From G963665545 sp963665545 (GTDB lineage: Bacteria > Pseudomonadota > Gammaproteobacteria > Xanthomonadales > SZUA-36), in NCBI GenBank assembly GCA_963665545.2, contig CAXXKZ010000013.1, forward strand, positions 557,422 through 621,421: a DNA stretch of 64,000 bases, in the 5' to 3' direction. The number at the start of each line of letters is the position of its first letter. Positions within the stretch are counted from its first letter, which is position 1. The notes beneath the pieces were generated by a model, which searched no databases, was not told the origin of the DNA, and worked only from the letters and a program-made list of their open reading frames with translations. Below are positions 52,184 to 59,543 of the stretch, piece by piece. The position numbers and the translations under genes were made by a program.

Positions 52184-53074
52184 ATGTTACACGGCAGTAT
52201 TGTTGCGCTCGTTACTCCGATGAACGGGCAGGGCGAAATTGACTTTGCGGCACTGTCGCGACTGATTGATTTTCATCTGAAAAATCACACAGACGCGCTG
52301 GTTATAGCGGGCACAACGGGTGAATCAGCATCTCTGACGAGCCGGGAATTCAGCGCCCTGTTGGAAGCGGCAGTGAGTCATGCCGAAGGCCGGATTCCCA
52401 TTATCGCCGGGACCGGCACTGCGTCGACCGCTGAATCGATAAAGAAAACGCAGCTGGCTGATGAAATGGGCGCCGATGCCGCATTGTTGGTGACGCCTTA
52501 CTATGTCAGGCCGATGCAAAGCGGGCTCGAAGCGCACTTTCTTGCGGTCGCTGATGCGAGCCGGATTCCGCTGATCCTGTATAACGTACCCTCGCGCACT
52601 TCCGTCGATATGTTGCCCGACACTGTTGTCGCGCTGTCGGCTCATGAATCCGTGATCGCGATCAAGGAAGCTCTGCCGGACATGTCGCGGATTGCCGAAT
52701 TGGTCGAGCGCTGCGGCCCCGAATTCACGGTTTTAAGTGGAGATGATCCCAGTTGCCTGGATGCGATGAAAAATGGGGCGAAAGGGGTCATTTCGGTAGC
52801 CGCCAATACGGATCCCGGGCGTTTCAGCACAATGGCCGCGCATGCAGCCAGTGGCGAGTGGGCAGCCGCGGAGGCTCTGGATGCCGAGCTGAGCGAATTG
52901 TACAAACTGTTGGGCGCCGAAACCAATCCAATTCCTGTAAAATGGAGTGTTCACGAATTGGGCCTGATTGGCCCGCATATTCGTCTGCCCCTGTTGCCGC
53001 CGGAGGAACCCGTGCGCGCCGCGATCAGGTGTTGGCTTGAGTCGGCAGGGAAGCGAGACTCCTTGTATGATTAA
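52184..53074 (+). CDS. dapA: 4-hydroxy-tetrahydrodipicolinate synthase
   Basis: DapA (296 residues) condenses pyruvate with aspartate semialdehyde in lysine and diaminopimelate synthesis. The family motifs are ALVTPMNGQGEIDF, VIAGTTGESASLTS, YNVPSRT and the Schiff-base lysine in VIAIKEALPDMSRI. The length is normal. bamC follows, as in E. coli. bcp lies on the other side, also as in E. coli, though gcvR is missing between them. Confidence 0.96.
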   Translation: MLHGSIVALVTPMNGQGEIDFAALSRLIDFHLKNHTDALVIAGTTGESASLTSREFSALLEAAVSHAEGRIPIIAGTGTASTAESIKKTQLADEMGADAALLVTPYYVRPMQSGLEAHFLAVADASRIPLILYNVPSRTSVDMLPDTVVALSAHESVIAIKEALPDMSRIAELVERCGPEFTVLSGDDPSCLDAMKNGAKGVISVAANTDPGRFSTMAAHAASGEWAAAEALDAELSELYKLLGAETNPIPVKWSVHELGLIGPHIRLPLLPPEEPVRAAIRCWLESAGKRDSLYD

Positions 53075-53137
53075 GTGGATTTCCGGTCTCGGAGCAACGG
53101 ATCGTATTAAATCTTTAGGCAGGCAGTGAAAGGTCGA

Positions 53138-53788
53138 ATGCACTACAAAATTTATAATTCCGAGAAGTTTAGAGCCAGCAGCCTGGGGCGTGCTTTTCTG
53201 ATCGTTTGCCTGGTTGCTGCGCTGCCGGCCTGCAGTTTTTTCAAAGACAGAGACCCGGCATACTACGGGGCCGAGGAAACATCATCCCTTGATGTTCCCG
53301 ATCAACTTGACCGGCCTGAGACGCAGCAGGCGCTTGTCATCTCGTTGCGGCCGATGGCACTCTCAGAATTTGGCGATCTGGAGTCGCGCCCGCCCCGCAT
53401 CGCCAGCACCTCAACCGGCGAGAACAGCAATTCCAGATTCGGCTGGTCCGCCAAGGGCATTTACCTGCTGGTCGAAGATCAAACTGAAAGCGTGCACAGG
53501 CGATTGGGGTATGTCATTGAACGTACTGGAATGGTGATGCGTGAAAAAGCAGCAGACGGAAGCTACCGCTTTGAGTATTACCAGGTGTTCAAAGATTCCG
53601 ATGACGGTTTCTTCTCGCGATTCGCGTTTTGGAAAGACGACGTTCAGGACTACAGCGGTGCATACATGGCCATGGTAGAAGCCGATGGCGACTTCACCAG
53701 GATCTACCTGCGCTACGCTGACAATACGCCGGTCGAACCCGACGCCACCGAACACTTGCTGGAAATTTTGCAATCGCGGTTCGGCTGA
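53138..53788 (+). CDS. bamC: Outer-membrane assembly lipoprotein BamC
   Basis: This 216-residue lipoprotein has the lipobox VAALPAC (lipidated cysteine at about residue 32) preceded by a hydrophobic signal. The lipobox is followed by a flexible segment and SLDVPDQLDRPETQQAL, similar to the LLVPPDLT region of BamC that packs on BamD. The rest is a helix-grip-like domain (IYLLVEDQTESVHRRLGYVI). It lies directly behind dapA, the conserved gene order. I place the start at ATG 53138, with AAAGG 4 bases upstream; a GTG at 53126 is also possible. Similarity outside these segments is modest. Confidence 0.75.
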   Translation: MHYKIYNSEKFRASSLGRAFLIVCLVAALPACSFFKDRDPAYYGAEETSSLDVPDQLDRPETQQALVISLRPMALSEFGDLESRPPRIASTSTGENSNSRFGWSAKGIYLLVEDQTESVHRRLGYVIERTGMVMREKAADGSYRFEYYQVFKDSDDGFFSRFAFWKDDVQDYSGAYMAMVEADGDFTRIYLRYADNTPVEPDATEHLLEILQSRFG

Positions 53789-53807
53789 AGCTCTGTCTTA
53801 AACGACG

Positions 53808-54131
53808 TCAGCGCTCGAGCAGGGCAAGCTTGTCCGCCTTGTCTTCCCAATCATCCGCATCTGGCGGCGGATCTATCTGCTCCGTAATGACGGGCCACTC
53901 CAGCGATAATTCGGCATTGAGTTCCAGGAAATGATCCTGACCATCGGGAATATCGTCTTCGGGAAATATCGCCTCCACCGGGCATTCGGGTTCGCACAGG
54001 GTGCAGTCAATACACTCCTCAGGGTCTATCACGAGGAAGTTTGGTCCTTCGTGAAAACAATCAACCGGGCAGACTTCCACGCAGTCGGTGTACTTGCACT
54101 TAATGCAGCTTTCTGTGACAACAAAGGTCAT
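53808..54131 (-). CDS. fdxA: 7Fe-8S ferredoxin FdxA
   Basis: This 107-residue ferredoxin has the Azotobacter FdI-type cysteine pattern, C-x2-C-x4-C in SCIKCKYTDCVEVCPVDC and C-x2-C-x2-C-x3-C in EECIDCTLCEPECPVEA. It should hold one [3Fe-4S] and one [4Fe-4S] cluster and carry electrons in the cytoplasm. The C-terminal extension (ITEQIDPPPDADDWEDK) is typical. The IS481-type element begins only 39 bases upstream of its ATG, so the native promoter has probably been displaced or is very short. Confidence 0.93.
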   Translation of the reverse strand: MTFVVTESCIKCKYTDCVEVCPVDCFHEGPNFLVIDPEECIDCTLCEPECPVEAIFPEDDIPDGQDHFLELNAELSLEWPVITEQIDPPPDADDWEDKADKLALLER

Positions 54132-54170
54132 GGTAGTAGTTTATCCTTTCCTCAACACAATTGTCCTTAG

Positions 54171-54213
54171 TGACACTTGGTTTACAGATTATTCCGGACA
54201 CATGGTTTACACA
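54171..54213 (+). repeat. Left inverted end of the IS481-type element
   Basis: This end begins TGACACTTGGTTTACAG and contains a second copy of the motif (GACACATGGTTTACA at 54197-54211). It matches the right end in inverted orientation at most positions, with the core TTATTCCGGACACATGGTT (54189-54207) identical. Confidence 0.85.
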
Positions 54214-54237
54214 TTAATGCATTTGGGAGATACCCAG

Positions 54238-55428
54238 ATGCCTTGGAAAGAGTGTAAACCGATGGATGAAAGATTGAGATTTATTGCCCGCCTGCTGGAA
54301 GGCGAGAAGATGGCATGCCTGTGCCGCGAGTTCGGCATTTCACGCGTCACCGGTTACAAGATATACAAGCGCTACAAAGAATGTGGTCTCGATGCGCTCT
54401 ACGACCGTAGCCGTGCACCCTACCGGCAAGCCAACCAGCTACCCTTCCAGATTGAGCGCACTATTCTCGGTATCAAAAAGGAGCACCCGTCCTGGGGCGC
54501 ACCCAAGATCCGTGACAAATTGATCCGGGCCTACCCGATGATCAAGCCACCGGCCATCAGCACCGTGCACGCTGTGCTCGACCGCAATGGCCTGGTCAAG
54601 CGCCGCAAGCGGCGGCGCTATAAAGCACGAGGAACCCCTCTCAGTGGCGCACACCAACCCAACGGACTATGGTGTGCCGATTACAAGGGTGAGTTTAAAC
54701 TGGGTAACAAGAAGTATTGTTACCCACTAACCATCACCGATTACCGATCCCGCTATCTGCTCAGCTGTGAGGGGTTGGAGTCCACCAAGTCAGACTTCGC
54801 GTTTAGTGTTTTTGAACGTGCTTTCAAAGACTTCGGGCTACCCAAGGCGATTCGTACCGACAACGGCACTCCCTTTGCCAGCGCCAATGCCCTGTTCGGA
54901 CTGAGCAAGTTGTCGGTGTGGTGGCTACGCCTGGGCATCAACATCCAACGCATCAAGCCAGGCCACCCCGAGCAGAATGGTCGCCATGAGCGTATGCACC
55001 TGACCTTGAAGAACGAGACCACCAAGCCTGCTTCATTCAATTTCCTGCAACAACAGGAACGCTTCGACCGCTTCTTGGGGGTTTACAACAATGAGCGTCC
55101 CCATCAGGCGCTACGTGGCGTTTACCCAGGTGATGTGTATACACCTTCAGCGCAGCAATACCAACGACCAGATGAGCCCGAGTATCCCTATCACGACCGC
55201 ACCATCCGTGTCACCCGCTGCGGCCGTATCTGTATTGGCAAGCGCAAGATCAACTTCAGCACAGTGTTTGCTGGCCAGGTGGTTGGCATCAGAGAAGTCG
55301 CGAACGACATTTGGCTGGTCAGCTTTATGGATTATGATCTGGGTTTCTTTGATAATGAAAGAGGCCGGGTAGAACCCGGCCCCAATCCGTTCGTGCCGGA
55401 CAGAGTGTTAACCATGTGTCCGGAATAA
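54238..55428 (+). CDS. IS481 family transposase
   Basis: This transposase of 396 residues starts at ATG 54238 (MPWKECKPMDERLRFIARLL). An N-terminal helix-turn-helix region contains CLCREFGISRVTGYKIYKRY. The integrase core (rve) has LWCADYKGEFKLGNKKYCYP (first Asp), KAIRTDNGTPFAS (second Asp) and HPEQNGRHERMHLTLKNET (Glu), the DDE triad. A C-terminal domain follows. It looks intact, so the element may still be active. Longer frames starting upstream (54088) overlap the left end and are not needed. Confidence 0.93.
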   Translation: MPWKECKPMDERLRFIARLLEGEKMACLCREFGISRVTGYKIYKRYKECGLDALYDRSRAPYRQANQLPFQIERTILGIKKEHPSWGAPKIRDKLIRAYPMIKPPAISTVHAVLDRNGLVKRRKRRRYKARGTPLSGAHQPNGLWCADYKGEFKLGNKKYCYPLTITDYRSRYLLSCEGLESTKSDFAFSVFERAFKDFGLPKAIRTDNGTPFASANALFGLSKLSVWWLRLGINIQRIKPGHPEQNGRHERMHLTLKNETTKPASFNFLQQQERFDRFLGVYNNERPHQALRGVYPGDVYTPSAQQYQRPDEPEYPYHDRTIRVTRCGRICIGKRKINFSTVFAGQVVGIREVANDIWLVSFMDYDLGFFDNERGRVEPGPNPFVPDRVLTMCPE

Positions 55429-55446
55429 GGTGTAAACTATGTGACC
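55404..55446 (-). repeat. Right inverted end of the IS481-type element
   Basis: Read on the minus strand it starts GGTCACATAGTTTACACC, then TTATTCCGGACACATGGTT and AACACT. It mirrors the left end. The transposase stop codon lies inside this end. Confidence 0.85.
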
Positions 55447-55465
55447 GGTATGCACCAATCCAAAT

Positions 55466-55541
55466 TGGCGCTCCCTGCGGGAATCGAACCCGCGTTACCG
55501 CCTTGAGAGGGCGGCGTCCTGGACCGCTAGACGAAGGGAGC
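55466..55541 (-). tRNA. tRNA-Glu (CTC anticodon)
   Basis: The 76-base cloverleaf has acceptor stem GCTCCCT/AGGGAGC, and the anticodon stem CCGCC/GGCGG holds loop CTCTCAA, giving anticodon CTC for GAG codons. The T-loop is GTTCGATTC, and the 3' CCA is encoded. It resembles bacterial tRNA-Glu throughout (for example TTCGTCTAG near the 5' end). The IS481-type element ends about 20 bases past its 3' end. Confidence 0.95.
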
Positions 55542-55714
55542 GGCCGCACCCGGCGCGTTGAACGGGACCAAAGGCTACGGGTCCAAACTGCCCGGTCGCT
55601 CATGTTAAACTAGCGCGCGGTATCAGTTCAATATCGGAAGAGCTGTTGTAGTTCCCAACCGGTGTTCCAAATCCATAGTCGAATTCATTTATCGACCCTA
55701 TTAGGGGAAATCAC

Positions 55715-56998
55715 ATTAGCAGTTTCGTTTCCATTCCTTCATCTGAGCACGGCATTGTCGCTCGCAGCCTTTGTCCCCATGCTACGGAGGTGGTTCAGGA
55801 TCTGCAGGCGCACGGTTACGAAGCGTTCATAGTTGGTGGCGGGGTGCGTGACTTGCTCCTTGGCAAGTTGCCAAAAGATTTTGACGTTGCAACCAGTGCT
55901 ACACCTGAGCAGGTCAAGTCGGTTTTCCCACTCTGTCACCTGATCGGGCGTCGGTTCCGGCTGGCGCACGTTCGCAAGGGCGGGTCGATCACCGAAGTAG
56001 CAACTTTTCGTGGTCACCATCGGGATAGTGACGAGACGGGCTCACTTTCGCGCGAAGGCAGAATACTGCGGGATAACGTCTGGGGTTCGATCGAGGAAGA
56101 CGCCATTCGTCGAGACTTCACCATCAACGCCTTGTTTCTCGATCCCGTTGGAGGAGAGATCAGGGATTATGTCGGCGGCTACAAGGATTTGCAGAATCGC
56201 AAGTTGCGCCTGATAGGCGAACCCGAGCTGCGCTATCGCGAGGACCCGGTTCGACTGTTGAGGGCAGCGCGATTTACCGCCAAACTTGGAGTTGAACCTG
56301 TCGCAGAAACTGCGGCCCCAATTCGCGAACTTGCGCCGCTACTCACGGACGTTCCGCCAGCCCGTTTGTTTGAAGAGGTTGTCAAGCTTTTCCTCGCAGG
56401 TCACGGTCTGCGCAGCCTTGAAGCTTTGCAGCGTTTCGGGCTGAGCGCAACCCTGTTTCCCGCCATGCAGGGAGGGGGCCGGCAGGGCAAGGTACGGGTG
56501 GGGCTACTTTTGCGCAAAGCACTTGAGAATACCGATCATCGAGTGGCGGAATCCAAACCGGTTACTCCGGCATTTCTGTTTGCTGCCCTGCTTTGGCAGC
56601 CAATGGATCAACTGGCAAAAGAATTTGTGGTCAATGGGGACCTGCCTTACGTGGCAGTCAACCACGCTGCCGAAGTCGTCTTCGATCTCCAGGCCAGCAC
56701 CACTGCAATTCCTCGTCGCTTCAGCGCGGTCACCCGCCAAATCTGGGTCAGCCAGCTACGGTTGACCAAGACTCGGGGTAAACGCTGGCAGCGCATGCTG
56801 GAAGAAAGGTATTTCCGCGCAGCCTATGATTTTCTCTTGCTGCGGGCAGCCGAAGACCCTGAACTTGAGCCATTGTGCAAGTTCTGGACAGAAGCCCAGG
56901 TCGGAATAGACTTTTCGCAGCAGCGTAAACGCACTCGCAGCGGCGATCGGCCTCGGCGCAGAAGAAGCAACCGGGGTAATGCTGCCAGCGGTGGCTAG
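55715..56998 (+). CDS. pcnB: Poly(A) polymerase I, probable AUU start
   Basis: PcnB adds 3' poly(A) tails that promote RNA decay. The nucleotidyltransferase motif is FIVGGGVRDLLLGKLPKDFDVATSA, followed by RRDFTINALFLDP and REDPVRLLRAARFTAKLG. The C-terminus is basic (QQRKRTRSGDRPRRRRSNRG), as in E. coli PcnB. The nearest standard start (GTG 55790) cuts into the conserved N-terminus. The frame upstream reads SSFVSIPSSEHGIVARSLCP and fits the family, and it begins at ATT 55715 with AGGGGAA 5 bases upstream. E. coli pcnB is known to use an AUU start. The product would be 427 residues. folK follows. Confidence 0.85.
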   Translation: MSSFVSIPSSEHGIVARSLCPHATEVVQDLQAHGYEAFIVGGGVRDLLLGKLPKDFDVATSATPEQVKSVFPLCHLIGRRFRLAHVRKGGSITEVATFRGHHRDSDETGSLSREGRILRDNVWGSIEEDAIRRDFTINALFLDPVGGEIRDYVGGYKDLQNRKLRLIGEPELRYREDPVRLLRAARFTAKLGVEPVAETAAPIRELAPLLTDVPPARLFEEVVKLFLAGHGLRSLEALQRFGLSATLFPAMQGGGRQGKVRVGLLLRKALENTDHRVAESKPVTPAFLFAALLWQPMDQLAKEFVVNGDLPYVAVNHAAEVVFDLQASTTAIPRRFSAVTRQIWVSQLRLTKTRGKRWQRMLEERYFRAAYDFLLLRAAEDPELEPLCKFWTEAQVGIDFSQQRKRTRSGDRPRRRRSNRGNAASGG

Positions 56999-57012
56999 TG
57001 TACTGTTTAGCG

Positions 57013-57501
57013 ATGGAAGCCTGGATCGGCCTTGGCAGTAATCTCGGCAACGCCCCGGACAATTTGGATCGGGCCGTTGGGCACTTGCATGAGGAGCGAG
57101 GAATCAGGGTGCTCGAAGTCTCTGCATATTATCTCACTGAACCCTGGGGAGAGCAGGATCAGGAGCCGTTCACCAATGGAGTTGCGCGGCTCACCACCCA
57201 GTTTTCCGCGGTCAAATTGTTACAGCGATTGATGGACATAGAAGAGTTGATGGGCAGAACACGGCAGGGCCGCCGATGGGCCCCCCGGACTATTGATCTT
57301 GATGTGTTGACCTGGGGCGATCTCGAGCTGGAAACCCCGCAACTGAGTGTGCCCCATCCCCGCATGCATTTACGCCGCTTTGTATTGGTCCCACTGCTGG
57401 AACTTGATCCGACATTTGAGATTCCCGGTTTGGGCGCCGCGGCTGGCTTCGAGGCCATGCTTGAGGGGCAAAAAGTTTCTATAATTGAACGGCAAGATTA
57501 A
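57013..57501 (+). CDS. folK: 2-amino-4-hydroxy-6-hydroxymethyldihydropteridine pyrophosphokinase
   Basis: FolK (162 residues) transfers pyrophosphate from ATP to the pterin in folate synthesis. The start MEAWIGLGSNLGNAPDNLDRAV and RRWAPRTIDLDVLTWGDLEL with PHPRMHLRRFVLVPLLEL are family signatures. I choose ATG 57013, although GTG 56998 overlaps the pcnB stop. The pcnB-folK order is as in E. coli. Confidence 0.95.
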   Translation: MEAWIGLGSNLGNAPDNLDRAVGHLHEERGIRVLEVSAYYLTEPWGEQDQEPFTNGVARLTTQFSAVKLLQRLMDIEELMGRTRQGRRWAPRTIDLDVLTWGDLELETPQLSVPHPRMHLRRFVLVPLLELDPTFEIPGLGAAAGFEAMLEGQKVSIIERQD

Positions 57502-57521
57502 GCAATGATGACAGGACCAAC

Positions 57522-58313
57522 ATGACCAAGAGAACCACCAGGAGCCTGATGGCGATGAAGGAAAGCGGCGAGAAAATCGCCATGCTGACCTGCTATGAAG
57601 CCAGTTTTGCCCGGGTAATGGACGGGGTGGGTGTGGACATTGTGCTGATCGGAGACTCACTCGGCATGGTGGTGCAGGGCAATAACAGCACGGTCTCGGT
57701 CAGCATGGACCATATGGTGTACCACACGCGCTGTGTTTCGGCCGGAGTCAATGAGGCACTGGTGCTGGGCGATATGCCTTTTGGGAGCTTTCACAATGCG
57801 TCCCTGGCCATGGGTAACGCCGCCCGGTTGATGGCGGCAGGCGCCGAAATGGTCAAACTTGAGGGTGCCGGCCCGATGATAGAGGTCGTAGAGTACCTCT
57901 CAAGCCGTGGTGTGTCTGTCTCCGGCCATCTGGGTCTGACCCCCCAAACTGCACACAAACTCGGTGGTTTCAGGGTACAGGCGAGAGAGAAGGCCGCCGC
58001 CCGCCAGTTGTTGCGGGACGCCAAGGCAGTGGAAGATGCGGGCGCACAATTGCTCATTCTGGAGGCCATCCCCGCGACGCTGGCAGCGGAAGTTTCCACC
58101 GAACTGGGAATTCCCACCATTGGTATCGGGGCCGGAGCAGCGTGTGACGGCCAGGTGCTGGTACTCCATGACATGCTGGGCCTGGTTGAGCGTCCACCCA
58201 AGTTTGTCGCGAATTTCATGCAGGAAAACGACGACATTGAATCTGCCTTCCGAGACTACGTCAGGCAGGTGAAGTCAGGTCAGTTTCCCGGCCCGGAACA
58301 TCAGTATTCCTGA
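57522..58313 (+). CDS. panB: 3-methyl-2-oxobutanoate hydroxymethyltransferase
   Basis: PanB (263 residues) makes ketopantoate for pantothenate synthesis. The motifs are KIAMLTCYEASFARVMDG, LIGDSLGMVVQGNNSTVSVS, VLGDMPFGSFHN and IGIGAGAACDGQVLVLHDMLG. The length is normal. panC follows after 11 bases. panD is not in the window. Confidence 0.96.
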   Translation: MTKRTTRSLMAMKESGEKIAMLTCYEASFARVMDGVGVDIVLIGDSLGMVVQGNNSTVSVSMDHMVYHTRCVSAGVNEALVLGDMPFGSFHNASLAMGNAARLMAAGAEMVKLEGAGPMIEVVEYLSSRGVSVSGHLGLTPQTAHKLGGFRVQAREKAAARQLLRDAKAVEDAGAQLLILEAIPATLAAEVSTELGIPTIGIGAGAACDGQVLVLHDMLGLVERPPKFVANFMQENDDIESAFRDYVRQVKSGQFPGPEHQYS

Positions 58314-58324
58314 GGTCTCGTCAC

Positions 58325-59230
58325 TTGAGTCAGCCAGTAATGTTAAAGGTGGATGGCTTGGCCGAATTGCGTGGCACCTTGGATGCCTGGACCCGCGCCG
58401 GAGACTGCGTGGCCCTGGTTCCGACCATGGGTGGTCTTCACGCTGGCCACATGGCCCTGATCGAGCGAGCACAACAAGTCTCCCGGCGGGTGGTGGTCAG
58501 CATTTACGTCAATCCCAGGCAGTTTGGGGAAGGCGAAGACCTGGAGCGCTATCCTCGCCCGCTTGAATCTGACCTGAATAAGCTGGAAGCCGCAGCCTGT
58601 GACCTGCTATGGATGCCTTCCGATGCGACCATGTATCCCAGCGCGAGCGATGCCACGATCAGCCTCCTGCTTCCTCACAGACTCACGGACACCCTGGAAG
58701 GGGAATTTCGCCCCGGCCATTTCAATGGCGTGGCGTCAGTGGTTGCGCGGTTATTCAATCAGGTCAGACCCGACAAGGCCGTTTTCGGAGAGAAGGATTA
58801 TCAGCAACTGACCCTGGTACGACATATGGTCCGCGACCTGGGGTATCCCATTGCGGTAGAACCGGTACCGACTGTGAGGGAGTCCGATGGTCTTGCCATG
58901 AGCTCACGCAATGTCTATCTCGAGGGCAGTGACCGCGAATTGGCGCCTTTGCTCCATCAGGTGATGGAGGAGACCGCTGACAATATCCGGCAAACACTGC
59001 AGCCGTTCGCCGACCTGGAAGCTCGGGCACGAGCGCACCTCGATGCAGAGGGGTTCAAGACAGAGTACTTCGCAATCAGGCGGTCAGAAAATCTGTGTCG
59101 GCCCGCGGAAATTGACCGCAGAAATTCGGCTGGTACAGGCCCAGATGGGCTTGCGCCCGAAGCGCTGAGAATTCTTGCCGCCGCCTGGTGCGGGCCGACC
59201 CGATTAATCGACAATATATTTGTCGCTTGA
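58325..59230 (+). CDS. panC: Pantothenate synthetase
   Basis: PanC (301 residues) joins pantoate and beta-alanine using ATP. The N-terminal ATP motif is VPTMGGLHAGHMALIERA, with GG where most family members have GN. FGEKDYQQLTLVRHMVRDL and GLAMSSRNVYL are the later signatures. The TTG start has GAGG 9 bases upstream; an ATG 5 codons later is also possible. Between NLCRPAEIDRRNSAGTG and the end, the C-terminal domain is a little shorter and more divergent than usual. The next gene is not panD but a gap and pgi. Confidence 0.93.
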   Translation: MSQPVMLKVDGLAELRGTLDAWTRAGDCVALVPTMGGLHAGHMALIERAQQVSRRVVVSIYVNPRQFGEGEDLERYPRPLESDLNKLEAAACDLLWMPSDATMYPSASDATISLLLPHRLTDTLEGEFRPGHFNGVASVVARLFNQVRPDKAVFGEKDYQQLTLVRHMVRDLGYPIAVEPVPTVRESDGLAMSSRNVYLEGSDRELAPLLHQVMEETADNIRQTLQPFADLEARARAHLDAEGFKTEYFAIRRSENLCRPAEIDRRNSAGTGPDGLAPEALRILAAAWCGPTRLIDNIFVA

Positions 59231-59250
59231 GGTTGCAATTATGAGAGATA

Positions 59251-59300
59251 GTGGTATTATTACCACCAACCTTGACAAAACTGCAACGTTTTACAAGGTT
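59251..59300 (+). ncRNA. Two hairpins upstream of the terminator; possible small RNA or structured 3' UTR
   Basis: Hairpin 1 is GTGGTA, loop TTAT, TACCAC (59251-59266). Hairpin 2 joins AACCTTG and AAAAC with GTTTT and CAAGGTT (59268-59300), 12 base pairs with a small internal bulge and loop TGCAAC. TTGACA at 59272-59277 is inside hairpin 2, so it is not a convincing promoter. With the terminator at 59340-59372 the whole could be a compact RNA of about 120 bases, or simply the structured end of the pan mRNA. Confidence 0.35.
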
Positions 59301-59339
59301 GCAGGGCGCGATAGACGGATACATCACTCCAAAAGTCTA

Positions 59340-59372
59340 CCTCTCTCCTTAATTGGAGAGAGGTTTTTTTTT
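59340..59372 (+). terminator. Strong rho-independent terminator
   Basis: CCTCTCTCC and GGAGAGAGG form a perfect 9-bp stem with loop TTAATT, followed by nine T's. It ends transcription from panC, or from a small RNA in the gap, before pgi. Confidence 0.93.
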
Positions 59373-59543
59373 GCCGCCCATTGCAATTTATTCCCTTCAA
59401 AATCAAAGACATGCTATTCACCGAGATGCTTGGCAGCTGTTGTGCTGTTCGCATCTGCTGCTGTTCTGGAGCCCTTCCCTCATGAAACGCGCCCTCTGCA
59501 CCGCGATCGCGGAATCGCCGCCTAAGCCGTCTGGAGACTGCTG

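Larger units (their letters stand above)
54171..55446 (+). mobile_element. IS481-type insertion sequence (about 1.28 kb)
   Basis: One complete element carries a transposase gene between inverted ends of about 43 bases (54171-54213 and 55404-55446). The shared inner core is TTATTCCGGACACATGGTT. Each end contains two copies of a motif like GACACATGGTTTACA, about 25 bases apart, so the transposase may bind two sites per end. The exact outer limits are uncertain by a few bases, and I see no clear target duplication. It is inserted between fdxA and tRNA-Glu, 20 bases from the tRNA 3' end. Confidence 0.85.
59231..59543. other. Intergenic region between panC and pgi with structured RNA features
   Basis: This 313-base gap contains two hairpins (59251-59300) and a strong terminator (59340-59372). 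These could be the 3' end of the pan transcript or a small RNA. The stretch from 59373 to 59543 has no clear promoter; GGAG lies about 9 bases upstream of the pgi ATG. I see no gene. Confidence 0.5.
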
